The notes beneath the pieces were generated by a model. The model made no database searches. It had not been told where the DNA came from and was given only the letters and a program-made list of their open reading frames with translations. A program made the position numbers and the translations under genes. From positions 1 to 64,000 of the forward strand of contig NZ_JAECZB010000008.1 of the NCBI RefSeq assembly GCF_016056295.1: a DNA stretch of 64,000 bases, read 5' to 3'. The DNA is from Atlanticothrix silvestris CENA357. Its GTDB lineage: Bacteria; Cyanobacteriota; Cyanobacteriia; Cyanobacteriales; Nostocaceae. Shown piece after piece: positions 43,572 through 51,731 of this stretch; the stretch's first letter is position 1; each line of letters opens with the position of its first letter.

Positions 43572-44198
43572 GTGGTTTTTGAGAAATTTCAGGTGCAAAT
43601 CAATCGACTAACTCAACAATTCCAGTTCATTATTGAAATTGATCGCCTCAAGCAAATACTTCGCCAAACCTTGCTCACCGATGGATCGCGCCGAGAAAAT
43701 AGTGCAGAACATTCTTGGCATTTGGCGATGATGGCGATCGCATTAGCAGAATATACTCCAGAAGGAGTTGATTTATTTCATGCCATCAAAATGCTACTGA
43801 TTCACGATTTGGTAGAAATTGATGCTGGTGATACCTTTTGTTATGATGTCCAGGGTAATCACAGCAAGGCAGAAAAAGAAGCTCAAGCCGCCTTAAGGCT
43901 GTTTGGAATTTTGCCCGCAAATCAAGGTAGTGAGTTACGTTTACTCTGGGAAGAGTTTGAAACAGGGAAAACACCCACAGCTAAGTTTGCCGCAGCTTTA
44001 GATCGCATACAACCTTTATTGCATAATCAGCAAACTGAGGGCGGAACTTGGCGTATTCATGGCATTAGGCGAGATCAAGTGATGAAACGGGTAGCGCCTG
44101 TAGAAACAGGTGCGCCAGAACTTTGGCCGTTTGTTCTTCAACTAATTGAAGACTGTGTAGCAGCAGGGTATCTGCAAGAATCTTCAGCAGCCCTTTAA
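43572..44198 (+). CDS. HD-domain hydrolase (YfbR/HDDC2-like)
   Basis: Protein of 208 residues. Metal-binding HD residues: H47 (ENSAEHSWHLAMMA), H78-D79 (LLIHDLVEIDAGD) and a later Asp (AALDRIQPLL). This matches the 5'-deoxynucleotidase YfbR/HDDC2 group, so nucleotide phosphate release is the likely reaction, but substrate is not certain. The start is a GTG; no in-frame ATG lies at the conserved N-terminus. Convergent with the lipoate ligase gene (2 bp gap). Confidence 0.85.
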   Translation: MVFEKFQVQINRLTQQFQFIIEIDRLKQILRQTLLTDGSRRENSAEHSWHLAMMAIALAEYTPEGVDLFHAIKMLLIHDLVEIDAGDTFCYDVQGNHSKAEKEAQAALRLFGILPANQGSELRLLWEEFETGKTPTAKFAAALDRIQPLLHNQQTEGGTWRIHGIRRDQVMKRVAPVETGAPELWPFVLQLIEDCVAAGYLQESSAAL

Positions 44199-44200
44199 AT

Positions 44201-44926
44201 TCAAGACTGATGCGCCGAAATTGCTTGCCATTCAGACTGTGAGAGGGGTTGCACTTCTATTTCCATACCAAAACAATCACAAGCAGCGGCAATCAAAGCT
44301 GCAATAATGTTTTCGACCTTAAAATTTTGGGGAAGTTGCACAGTTGTAGAATGTTCTGCACCAAATACTTGAGCAAACAATTCTGCATCTTGGTTTAGGC
44401 GAATTGAACCATGTTGTAAAATTGCTTTTCCGCGTCGCAGTTGGGCACTACCAATGAATTTGGTTTCATCTGGTAAAACTAAATCTGCACCTGTAGCAGT
44501 GCCAAAACAGTTAGGGTTGTGGATATAGCCTCGCCCAGCTGTACCATAGTGTAACTCAACGCCAAGCGATCGCCATCCTTGAATCAAAAACTCACAAATT
44601 TTTTCGTATGCCTGGAGGCGACTACCAGTTAGCCCCGATGTGATGACGGCATAAGTTAAATCACCTTGGTGTAGTACTGCTCTACCGCCAGTAGCACGCC
44701 GCACTAAATTTAGCTTCTGACCTTGCCAAGTCAAGTTTTGCCAATATTGCGGATATTGGCGTTGATGATATCCCAGAGAAATAGCAGGTGGCGACCAAGT
44801 GTAAAAACGCAGAGTTGGGGGATGGTGGCCAGACAAGTGTTGCTCTAACAACCACCCATCAATTGCCATCTGCACATCACCAGAAGTTTCTAGTAAAGGA
44901 ATGAGTCGCCACACTTTAAAATTCAA
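44201..44926 (-). CDS. Lipoate/octanoate-protein ligase family protein
   Basis: BPL/LplA/LipB-fold enzyme of 241 residues. The glycine-rich RRATGGRAVLHQGDLTYAV motif and the KFIGSAQLRRGKAILQHGS segment with the catalytic Lys place it in the LplA/LipM group, which transfers lipoyl or octanoyl groups to E2/H-proteins. Substrate choice (free lipoate or octanoyl-ACP) cannot be read here. ATG start at MNFKVWRLIP. The upstream gap holds the repeat at 44999. Confidence 0.85.
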   Translation of the reverse strand: MNFKVWRLIPLLETSGDVQMAIDGWLLEQHLSGHHPPTLRFYTWSPPAISLGYHQRQYPQYWQNLTWQGQKLNLVRRATGGRAVLHQGDLTYAVITSGLTGSRLQAYEKICEFLIQGWRSLGVELHYGTAGRGYIHNPNCFGTATGADLVLPDETKFIGSAQLRRGKAILQHGSIRLNQDAELFAQVFGAEHSTTVQLPQNFKVENIIAALIAAACDCFGMEIEVQPLSQSEWQAISAHQS

Positions 44927-44998
44927 GAGTTAAAAGTTAGTTACTTAGTCAACATAATTCGTAATTCATATTTACGATTCTAGGGGACTGAAACCCAT

Positions 44999-45090
44999 TT
45001 AATTACGAATTACCCTCCGGGTTCGGTAGTCCCCCATCGTCGGGAACCGCCAAGACGGGGGTTACCTCACGAATTACGAATTAGTAATTA
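44999..45090. repeat. TTCGTAA heptamer repeat interrupted by a 57-bp palindromic insert
   Basis: Left flank TAATTACGAATTAC, insert 45013-45069 (contains CGTCGGGAACCGCC and CCCCC...GGGGG palindromes), right flank ACGAATTACGAATTA. The insert shares CGGGAACCGCC and its end GGGTAATTCG/CTCACGAATTACG with the larger insert at 61458-61598. Confidence 0.65.
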
Positions 45091-45095
45091 TTTAG

Positions 45096-45575
45096 TCAAG
45101 CTCCACCAAATTCAGCTTGTAAAGCTTCATCGTTGTCATCAGCGATCGTGGCTACGATAGTAATCAACCGAGAAACTTCCGCAGGAGATAACTCCTCTAG
45201 AGTACGTGTTGATATCACAACCACTTGATTGTCAATAATACCAAAACGGGCTTCAAGAGTGCCAGAGCAGTTCATTTCCAAAAGATGCCGCATCAACTTG
45301 GGTTCATCTTTAGCAGGTAACTTTAGTACTACAGACCACACTGTTATGGTGTCTTCGTCAGTTTTGCCAGTAAGTTGTACAAACACTTCCACACTGCCAT
45401 ACTTAAACTTCCAGAGATAACCGCCCTCTGGCGTGTGGCTGACCATTGCACTGTCATCTTGTTCTAAACTGTCAATGACATTTTCGATGACATCTACATG
45501 ATTAATGCTTGTTGTCTCCATAATGACAGCATTATCGAGTTCGTTGCTAGATAGGGTTTGTTGGTAGCTTGTCAT
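45096..45575 (-). CDS. YbjN domain protein
   Basis: Protein of 159 residues with the YbjN fold (chaperone-like): IENVIDSLEQDDS, EVFVQLTGKTDEDTITVWSVVL, PKLMRHLLEMNCSGTLEARFGI and the C-terminal ELSPAEVSRLITIVATIADDNDEAL. Cyanobacteria often carry one or more such proteins. Function is not settled; the fold resembles secretion chaperones. The N-terminus MTSYQQTLSSNELDNAVIMET is probably flexible. Confidence 0.85.
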   Translation of the reverse strand: MTSYQQTLSSNELDNAVIMETTSINHVDVIENVIDSLEQDDSAMVSHTPEGGYLWKFKYGSVEVFVQLTGKTDEDTITVWSVVLKLPAKDEPKLMRHLLEMNCSGTLEARFGIIDNQVVVISTRTLEELSPAEVSRLITIVATIADDNDEALQAEFGGA

Positions 45576-45823
45576 ACAGATTTTTGTCTCAATATACTAG
45601 CTGTTTGATCTACACATACTTTATAGCTTGTGGGCGCAGTTAGTTTGAGTCCCCTAAGTGATATTTTGGTCATTAGTCATACTAAATTAAGTTTTCTGTG
45701 AATACTTGAGTAAAAAATAATACTAGATATTTATGTAAGCAATTACTTGTAAGATATTTTAACTGTACTTGCTATCCAAAAAGTGAGCAGCACAGCACGC
45801 TTTAAAGTCTAACGCAGAAAAAC

Positions 45824-46885
45824 ATGTCCGAGCCTATATCATCTATCTTTCAAACCGCGCAAAATCGTGATATCCGCCAGTTGGGTATTAACCCCAATCA
45901 TTGGTATGTGGTTGCACGTAGTGATGAAGTCACAAATAAGCCTTTAGGTGTGACAATTTGGCAACAGGCGATCGCACTCTATAGAGATAGTCAAGGACAA
46001 ATCCACGCTTTAGAAGATCGCTGTCCCCATCGTCAAGTGAAACTTAGTCATGGTCAGGCGATCGCTGATGAATTAAAATGTGCCTATCACGGTTGGCGCT
46101 TCAATTCTGAGGGCAAATGTACAACAGTTCCCTACTTAGCAGCAAATCAGAAATTACCAAATTGTAAAATTCGTCATTATCCTGTAATAGAACAAGACGG
46201 TTTTATTTGGCTATTTCCTGGTAATGTTGAACCTTCTACAGAACCTTTAGGCTTACCAGAATGGGAACATTTAAATTATATTGCCACAGTTGCAATTATT
46301 AAATGCAATGCTCATTATTCTTATTTAATTGAAAATTTGATGGATATGTATCACGGACATTTGCATCAAGATTTGCAAGCTTGGGCAGAAGCAACATTGC
46401 AAGATATAGACGAAGATGCTAACCGGGTGGATGCTCATTATCAAGCACAAAGTTATTATAAAATAGATAAAATTTGGTCTATATCCCAGCTATTTTTCCC
46501 TGCTTTGCGGCGGCTACATCCTGAGCCATTGGATGTAAGTTATATTTATCCTCACTGGGTTTCTACTTTGGGAAAAGATTTTAAAATTTATTGTTTATTA
46601 TGTCCAGTAAATGAGATACAAACAAAGGCTTATTTGATTCATTTCACTTCATTAAATGCCTTTTGGCGATTGCATAAATTGCCTATTTGGTTTCGGCGAT
46701 TTGTGAAAGATAGTTTGTTTGGTGCAGCGCAAAAGTTACTTGATGGTTTAGTTGTTCAAGATGTGCAAATGATTGAGGAAGAACAGCAAGCGTATTTACA
46801 AAATTCTCAAACACGGAATTATGAATTTAATCGGGCATTGGTGAATGTACAAAGGTTGATGAAGAATCAAGTTGATAATTCGTAA
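45824..46885 (+). CDS. Rieske aromatic ring-hydroxylating oxygenase (alpha subunit)
   Basis: Oxygenase of 353 residues. Rieske cluster: C67-x-H69 (RCPHRQVKL) and C86-x2-H89 (CAYHGW). The mononuclear iron site is in NLMDMYHGHLH (Asp, His, His) with another Asp in VQDVQM. The N-terminus (DIRQLGINPNHWYVVARSDEV) and length resemble the PaO/TIC55-like or vanillate-demethylase-like branches found in cyanobacteria. Substrate unknown. It lacks a fused reductase, so ferredoxin is the probable donor. The ATG is followed by a serine-rich leader. Confidence 0.85.
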   Translation: MSEPISSIFQTAQNRDIRQLGINPNHWYVVARSDEVTNKPLGVTIWQQAIALYRDSQGQIHALEDRCPHRQVKLSHGQAIADELKCAYHGWRFNSEGKCTTVPYLAANQKLPNCKIRHYPVIEQDGFIWLFPGNVEPSTEPLGLPEWEHLNYIATVAIIKCNAHYSYLIENLMDMYHGHLHQDLQAWAEATLQDIDEDANRVDAHYQAQSYYKIDKIWSISQLFFPALRRLHPEPLDVSYIYPHWVSTLGKDFKIYCLLCPVNEIQTKAYLIHFTSLNAFWRLHKLPIWFRRFVKDSLFGAAQKLLDGLVVQDVQMIEEEQQAYLQNSQTRNYEFNRALVNVQRLMKNQVDNS

Positions 46886-47220
46886 TTATTAACTCGATTG
46901 TATCTATTTTTAGCAGCGGGATAGCGCAAGCGATCGCATAATATAAAACTATTATCCGTCAGTAATTTTTACATTATTGATGTCACCAAAATTAGTCACA
47001 GAAGAAAAAGTTTTGCGCTAAAGGTAAAATTGTTGCCAAACAAGAAGACCAAATTATTTGATTTGGAGCAAATCGAGCTTTTGGCATTCTGAATAATCCA
47101 ATACTTGGGACAATTTAAATTTACACCCTGATCTATTTTACTAATACTAAAAAATACAAGTTATTTAAAAATAAAGTATTTAGTTATACTGTTAATTTAT
47201 TGATTATAGCGCTTGTATTT
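46886..47220. other. Gap with possible decayed short gene
   Basis: About 335 bp. A frame from ATG 46980 reads MSPKLVTEEKVLR and stops; nearby frames continue as GKIVAKQEDQII, stop, FGANRAFGILNNPILGTI, ending near 47117. This looks like a degraded small gene with stops and frame shifts, but I do not recognise the family and it may be chance. Confidence 0.25.
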
Positions 47221-48417
47221 ATGTTTTCTAAATCCAAAATAATTTTATCATGGCTGACGCTATTGCTCAGTTTTGGCAGTATATTTCTCAGTTCTTGGAT
47301 TTTTCTTCCTGCTCCCAATATGTTCTTATTGACTTTAGGGGTGGGAGCGCCAGAAATCAGCCCTTGGTTATTTTTATTAAATTTGCTTTGTTTGTTACTT
47401 GCTTTTTTTTACATCCATCGCCGTCAATTACAGCGTCTAATTTGCATTATGAGTTTAATCGGATTGCTAATTTGTGGATGGGTACTGGTGAATATACCAC
47501 TAACTCAAATGCAGATGGCTAGGGCGATGAAACAAGGATTGGGAGGAGACTATTTCAAGCAAATTCCAGCCCTAGTCAGCGCTCAAATGCAAACCCATCC
47601 TTTTAATTTAGTTAATTTTTTTAGAGGTATTCCATCCAGTAAAACACGTCATCAAACAGGTATTCTCTTTGCTAAGCCTGCGGGAGTGCCTTTAACAATG
47701 GAAGTTTACCAACCTCCAGAGATAGGGAAGTATCCAACCTTGGTAGTAATTTATGGTGGAGCTTGGCAACGTGGCAATCCTGGAGCCAATGCTGAGTTTA
47801 ATCAATATATAGCTAATCGTGGATATACAGTATTTTCAATTGACTATCGACACGCACCTCAATATCAATTTCCAACTCAATTAGATGACGTGCGTACAGC
47901 CCTTGATTTTATTCGTGAACATGCAAGTGAATATGAAGCAGATCCACAACGCATGGTACTTTTAGGTCGTTCTGCGGGAGCGCATTTAGCTATGCTAGCG
48001 GCTTATCAACCAGATGCACCACCTATCCGTGCTGTGGTGAACTATTACGGCCCTGTTGATTTAACTGAAGGATACAAATCACCACCAAGTCCAGATCCCA
48101 TAAATACCCGCGCTGTATTAAGAAGATTTCTCGGTGGTTCCCTTGAAGAATTACCCAATCAATACAAAATTGCTTCACCAATAAATTACTTGACCCGTCT
48201 CATACCACCAACTTTGTTAATTTACGGTAGCCGCGATCATTTAGTAGAAGTACGATTTGGCAGACAGATGTACAAACGTTTACTTCAATCTGGTAAAACT
48301 GCGGTTTTTCTCGAAATTCCTTGGGCAGAACACGCTTTTGATGCTGTTTTCAATGGTGTAAGCAATCAATTAGCTTTATATCATACCGAGAGGTTTTTAG
48401 CTTGGGCAGTAAATTAG
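47221..48417 (+). CDS. Membrane-linked alpha/beta-hydrolase esterase
   Basis: Protein of 398 residues. The first 100 residues hold about three hydrophobic helices (ILSWLTLLLSFGSIFLSSW, EISPWLFLLNLLCLLLAFFY, ICIMSLIGLLICGWVLV). The rest is an alpha/beta-hydrolase of the BD-FAE/HSL type: oxyanion segment VIYGGAWQRGN, nucleophile LLGRSAGAHLAMLAA (GRSAG), Asp in YGSRDHLVEV and His in WAEHAFDAVF. ATG at 47221 is preferred to a TTG 21 bp upstream. Substrate unknown; a membrane-bound carboxylesterase or lipase is likely. Confidence 0.8.
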   Translation: MFSKSKIILSWLTLLLSFGSIFLSSWIFLPAPNMFLLTLGVGAPEISPWLFLLNLLCLLLAFFYIHRRQLQRLICIMSLIGLLICGWVLVNIPLTQMQMARAMKQGLGGDYFKQIPALVSAQMQTHPFNLVNFFRGIPSSKTRHQTGILFAKPAGVPLTMEVYQPPEIGKYPTLVVIYGGAWQRGNPGANAEFNQYIANRGYTVFSIDYRHAPQYQFPTQLDDVRTALDFIREHASEYEADPQRMVLLGRSAGAHLAMLAAYQPDAPPIRAVVNYYGPVDLTEGYKSPPSPDPINTRAVLRRFLGGSLEELPNQYKIASPINYLTRLIPPTLLIYGSRDHLVEVRFGRQMYKRLLQSGKTAVFLEIPWAEHAFDAVFNGVSNQLALYHTERFLAWAVN

Positions 48418-48425
48418 CGATCGCA

Positions 48426-48483
48426 AATTACGAATTACGAATTACGTAGCTTGCTTCTCGCCAAAGGCGAGTATTACGAATTA
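48426..48483. repeat. TTCGTAA heptamer repeat with hairpin insert
   Basis: AAATTACGAATTACGAATTAC is interrupted by a GTAGCTTGCTTCTCGCCAAAGGCGAG insert (hairpin CTCGCC AAA GGCGAG) before TATTACGAATTACTG. The right flank runs into the stop codon of the next gene. Confidence 0.65.
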
Positions 48484-49089
48484 CTGAGGCCAGCGCCAAT
48501 TATAGCGATTCCATTCATAGATGCCTTGAATTTCATACTCAGCACCACTGTAGAAACGGACAGTGCAATTGGTAGAAGAATCATCACCATTGTTAATTTC
48601 GTTAACCTCAAGGACGATGCAACCAAACCATTCCCGCTTACACGGGCCATTTTCTTGTACCCATTCCCACATGGCATTGGAAACCTCAATGCGATCGCCT
48701 ACTCTCAGTTTCAGTGCATCTTCAAAGTAAGAATACTTGTCGAAATGACATGACTGCAGACGATTTAACCATTGTAAACCGTAGCGTTGGCGAATAAATT
48801 TTACTTCTCCGGAGTCATTGTCATGCAGCCAATCGTTGAGTAATTGCACTTTCCAGGTGCGGTTTTGTTGTTCTTGTGTCTTGACGAACTGTAAAAATAT
48901 CTCTAATTCTTCTGGTGTCAGGTCATCTAAGGGATTGGCTACATCTGACGTTCGAGATTTAGAATTTCCCTGAATTTGCTCGACTACTTGTAGTAATATC
49001 TGTTTTTGTATATCAGTGAGAGGACAGCTTGCTGCATCACAACTATTAAAGGCTGCTTGCAAGGCTGTTTCAATCTCATCTGGAGTCAT
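48481..49089 (-). CDS. Conserved hypothetical protein (cyanobacterial)
   Basis: Protein of 202 residues that I do not assign to a named family. N-terminus: MTPDEIETALQAAFNSCDAASCPLTDIQKQILLQ, then a linker (DDLTPEELEIFLQFVK) and a C-terminal half with WLHDNDSGEVKFIRQRYGLQWLNRLQS and EDALKLRVGDRIEVSNAMWEWVQENGPCKREWFGCIVLEV. The latter part resembles a small beta-barrel (SH3-like). It is convergent with the esterase gene and divergent from the secreted protein. No further context. Confidence 0.7.
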   Translation of the reverse strand: MTPDEIETALQAAFNSCDAASCPLTDIQKQILLQVVEQIQGNSKSRTSDVANPLDDLTPEELEIFLQFVKTQEQQNRTWKVQLLNDWLHDNDSGEVKFIRQRYGLQWLNRLQSCHFDKYSYFEDALKLRVGDRIEVSNAMWEWVQENGPCKREWFGCIVLEVNEINNGDDSSTNCTVRFYSGAEYEIQGIYEWNRYNWRWPQ

Positions 49090-49227
49090 AATTTAATGGA
49101 AATTTAAGGGTTTGTTTCCTTAATTATTACAAACGTTAAATTCAAGTCTACAACCCCCAAGTAATTAAATTCAGGTAAGCTGGGGTTACAAGTTGCATAT
49201 TATTTAGATTAAATCACGGGGTTCTTT

Positions 49228-49659
49228 ATGCGGTTGCGCTCACTCACGGTTGTCTTTCTTTCTTGTTTCGTCACCTTTCTATCGTGGGCGTTTATTCCCT
49301 CTGCCATAGCATTGACACAGATTAAACTTTCTGATGTTTCCTATAAGGATTGTCCCCCAGAATTGGCACAAGGAGCTGTGATCAGCAGTGGTAGTGCGGC
49401 TGCCAATTGCTTTATTGTTACTGGCAAAGCGGAAAATGCTACTTACAAAACCGTTTATGATGCAGATATCTTCGGGCGCATCTATGATGCCAATAACAAC
49501 CCGGTATTGCAAAATCGGACTCGTCTTGGTTCAATTAGTGAGGTTCCACCAGGTATCAGCGATTTTGAATTTAGAATTTCTGTACCAGCCAATCAGTCAT
49601 TACCTCTGCAACTGAAGCAGTTTAAAGCTGCTGGGTTTAGCGGCCAAGTCCGTAGATAA
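49228..49659 (+). CDS. Putative secreted cyanobacterial protein
   Basis: Unrecognised 143-residue protein with a clear signal peptide (MRLRSLTVVFLSCFVTFLSWAFIPSAIA, cleavage before LTQIK). The mature part (KLSDVSYKDCPPELAQG, AAANCFIVTGKAENATYKTVYDADIFGRIYDANNNPVL) has two cysteines and reads as a beta-sandwich. It precedes the convergent hairpin at 49729. Confidence 0.7.
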   Translation: MRLRSLTVVFLSCFVTFLSWAFIPSAIALTQIKLSDVSYKDCPPELAQGAVISSGSAAANCFIVTGKAENATYKTVYDADIFGRIYDANNNPVLQNRTRLGSISEVPPGISDFEFRISVPANQSLPLQLKQFKAAGFSGQVRR

Positions 49660-49728
49660 CTTGTAATTCAAATGAGCAGTCTTTTGGAGCTAAGGAAAGA
49701 TTATCAGTAATTTAGAAGCCCTTAAAAA

Positions 49729-49763
49729 TTGTAGAGACGTTTAGTTCAAAAACGTCTCTACAA
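49729..49763. terminator. Bidirectional 14-bp hairpin between convergent genes
   Basis: Arms TTGTAGAGACGTTT (49729-49742) and AAACGTCTCTACAA (49750-49763) with a 7-base loop. It lies between two converging genes and shares GTAGAGACG with the palindrome at 33653, so it is a repeat that can serve as a terminator. Confidence 0.7.
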
Positions 49764-49790
49764 ATAAGCTGTGTTGGAAAAGTACAGTAA

Positions 49791-50069
49791 TTAAAGTCCC
49801 TGTACAAATGGCAAGGTAGTCAAGCTTCTCAGTAAGTCACCAGCTAAATTAAGTGCCAAGAAGGCTAAGATAGGTGAAAAATCCATACCACCCAATGTGG
49901 GAATAATTGAGCGGAACAGATTTAGATAAGGATCGGTAATCTGGCTTAAAGCACTAAATGGTTGGTTATACCAATTGATGCTGGGGAACCAGGTCAACAA
50001 AACCCGAATAATTAGTAAATAGCTATAAATCGTTAAGAAGGTAACGAGTGTGGTAATCAGTAAATTCAT
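49791..50069 (-). CDS. YggT family membrane protein
   Basis: Small integral membrane protein (92 residues) of the YggT/Ycf19 family. N-terminal helix LLITTLVTFLTIYSYLLIIRVLLTW and the signature WFPSINWYNQPFSALSQITDPYLNLFRSIIP are diagnostic, and a second helix follows (PILAFLALNLAGDLL). Homologues are linked to cell division, thylakoid/nucleoid arrangement and photosystem biogenesis. Confidence 0.92.
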   Translation of the reverse strand: MNLLITTLVTFLTIYSYLLIIRVLLTWFPSINWYNQPFSALSQITDPYLNLFRSIIPTLGGMDFSPILAFLALNLAGDLLRSLTTLPFVQGL

Positions 50070-50196
50070 GGATGGCTTGGTTTCCTGCTAAGTCTCAAAA
50101 TGGTCTTATTATTGATTTTAATTTAGTCTACGCCATGATGTTTGCAGATTATTGCCGTATTAACCACCATCAACACCTTTGCTAAAGGTGAATTTT

Positions 50197-50550
50197 TTAA
50201 GAATCTTTGGTGAGGGAAGGGTCATTCATAGACGCAGATGAATTGCCATTGACATTACCCAGATGCTTTCGCACTTCGTCAATTGTGGCATTGAGTTGGG
50301 CAATTTTATCTTCTAGCGATCGCCTTGCCGTTTCCATTTCCATACCATCGCTATCTGAGGCTACAATTTGACGGCGTTTTGTTGATACTTTCTTAGTTCC
50401 GGCGGGGCTATTGGTCAGTTCTGATTCTTCCTCAGTTAACAATTCCCCATCACGCCTTGAAGCGATCGCCGCCCCCACAATACCACCTACTACGCCACCA
50501 ACAAAGGCCCCTGCTAAAAAACCACTGGCAAAACCGTCGCGCTGACTCAT
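50197..50550 (-). CDS. Glycine-rich single-helix protein with coiled coil
   Basis: Protein of 117 residues. One glycine-rich transmembrane helix (GFASGFLAGAFVGGVVGGIVGAAIA) near the N-terminus, a charged linker, then a coiled coil (MEMETARRSLEDKIAQLNATIDEVRKHL) and a Ser/Asn-rich tail. Resembles YtxH-type or cyanobacterial glycine-zipper proteins, but no function is known. It lies between yggT and upp, all on the minus strand, with gaps of 127 and 75 bp. Confidence 0.7.
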   Translation of the reverse strand: MSQRDGFASGFLAGAFVGGVVGGIVGAAIASRRDGELLTEEESELTNSPAGTKKVSTKRRQIVASDSDGMEMETARRSLEDKIAQLNATIDEVRKHLGNVNGNSSASMNDPSLTKDS

Positions 50551-50625
50551 ACTTTACCCCCTTGAAGAAATTTTGCAACTGTTAAATTTAGTTAAGCTAT
50601 TTTCCTTCCCTAGCTGCATACTAGC

Positions 50626-51276
50626 TTAAGTCCCAAAAATGCGATCGCCTGCATCTCCTAACCCAGGTACAATATAACCCTTGTTGTTTACGGTTTCGTC
50701 AATAGTCGCCGTGTAAACTATTAAACCGGGATACGTGGCACTCAACTTTTGCAATGCTGGGGGAGCCGCAACTACACAAACAATTCGCACCAAACTTGGA
50801 TCAATACCCCGTTGTGTCAATTCTGCCATTGCAGTCATGATCGACCCTCCCGTTGCTAACATCGGATCGGTAATTAGCACTCGTGTTTGGGGGTCAAATT
50901 TCTCTGGCAACTTGTTCAAATAACACGCAACTTCCAAAGTTTCTTCATCTCGCACTAAGCCAAGATGGTAAATCGAAGCCAAAGGCAGTAACGTTTGTGC
51001 TCCTTCCAATAATCCTAGCCCTGCCCTTAAAATTGGCACAACTGCCACAGGGATCTCAGGATTAATCAAAGTTGCTGGACAAGAATCTAATGGGCTCTGC
51101 ACCATCGTTTCTAGAGTCGGCAACCATTCTCGCGCAGCTTCATAAGTTAGCCATCGGCCCAACTCAGTCATCGCACTGCGAAATAATACTGAAGGTGTAG
51201 CAGCATCGCGGGCAACCGCCAGCCAGTGCTTAATTAGGGGATGGGGTGGAACATAAACACGCAATTGGGGCACCAT
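50626..51276 (-). CDS. upp: Uracil phosphoribosyltransferase
   Basis: Salvage enzyme making UMP from uracil and PRPP. The PRPP loop VLITDPMLATGGSIMTAM (with TGGS) and the earlier VPILRAGLGLLEG segment are characteristic, as is the C-terminal uracil-binding GYIVPGLGDAGDR. Length (216) is normal. Start ATG with MVPQLRVYVPPHPLIKHWL. Confidence 0.96.
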   Translation of the reverse strand: MVPQLRVYVPPHPLIKHWLAVARDAATPSVLFRSAMTELGRWLTYEAAREWLPTLETMVQSPLDSCPATLINPEIPVAVVPILRAGLGLLEGAQTLLPLASIYHLGLVRDEETLEVACYLNKLPEKFDPQTRVLITDPMLATGGSIMTAMAELTQRGIDPSLVRIVCVVAAPPALQKLSATYPGLIVYTATIDETVNNKGYIVPGLGDAGDRIFGT

Positions 51277-51395
51277 AGCCAGAAATAGGCACTTTTATTG
51301 TACTGGAACTGAAACATCATCATACTCTTTCGCGCGTACTGCTGAGCGCTAAAATCAACACCGTTAATTTTATTGAAAATCTTTTTCATTAATAG

Positions 51396-51425
51396 TTGAC
51401 ATCTATTCTCAATCAAGGTTATATT
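51396..51425 (+). promoter_or_regulatory. Strong sigma-70-like promoter
   Basis: Consensus -35 TTGACA (51396-51401), 18-base spacer and -10 TATATT (51420-51425). Transcription would start near 51433. It faces crtH but precedes a terminator (51464-51501), so it probably drives a short RNA. Confidence 0.7.
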
Positions 51426-51432
51426 ATTATTC

Positions 51433-51501
51433 AGTGTTCTCCTCTCTTTAAGGATCGGCAGACGGGATTAGCCAGCGGTAGCAGGCTTGTCCCTCTTTTT
51501 T
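51433..51501 (+). ncRNA. Candidate small RNA (about 70 nt) between upp and crtH
   Basis: Predicted transcript from the promoter above to a rho-independent terminator. Terminator arms GGGATTAGCC (51464-51473) and GGCTTGTCCC (51484-51493) have one mismatch and a 10-base loop, followed by TCTTTTTT. The 5' part contains CU-rich GTTCTCCTCTCTTT, able to pair with a purine-rich ribosome-binding site such as GAGGAGA. The gap (455 bp) is otherwise AT-rich with nothing else recognised. Confidence 0.6.
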
Positions 51502-51731
51502 ATGGAATTAAAAACAAAATATAGCGGTTTTTAATTGTATTTAATAGGTTTTTGCTGTGGTGTCAGAAGCCACAAGTTAAAAGTGATAACAAAAAATTTG
51601 TCTACCTCCTTTAATATTTAATATCTAGCAGCTAATTGGAGAATAAAGAAGATTTAGTACGTATTATTTATGCAAATCAAAGTAATATACAGTACTATTT
51701 TCTTGATTGATTTCATTTAACAGCTGATCCT

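Noticed and set aside
48451-48753. 100-residue plus-strand ORF
   Set aside because: It lies opposite the conserved hypothetical gene at 48481-49089, whose reading frame is the more plausible one.
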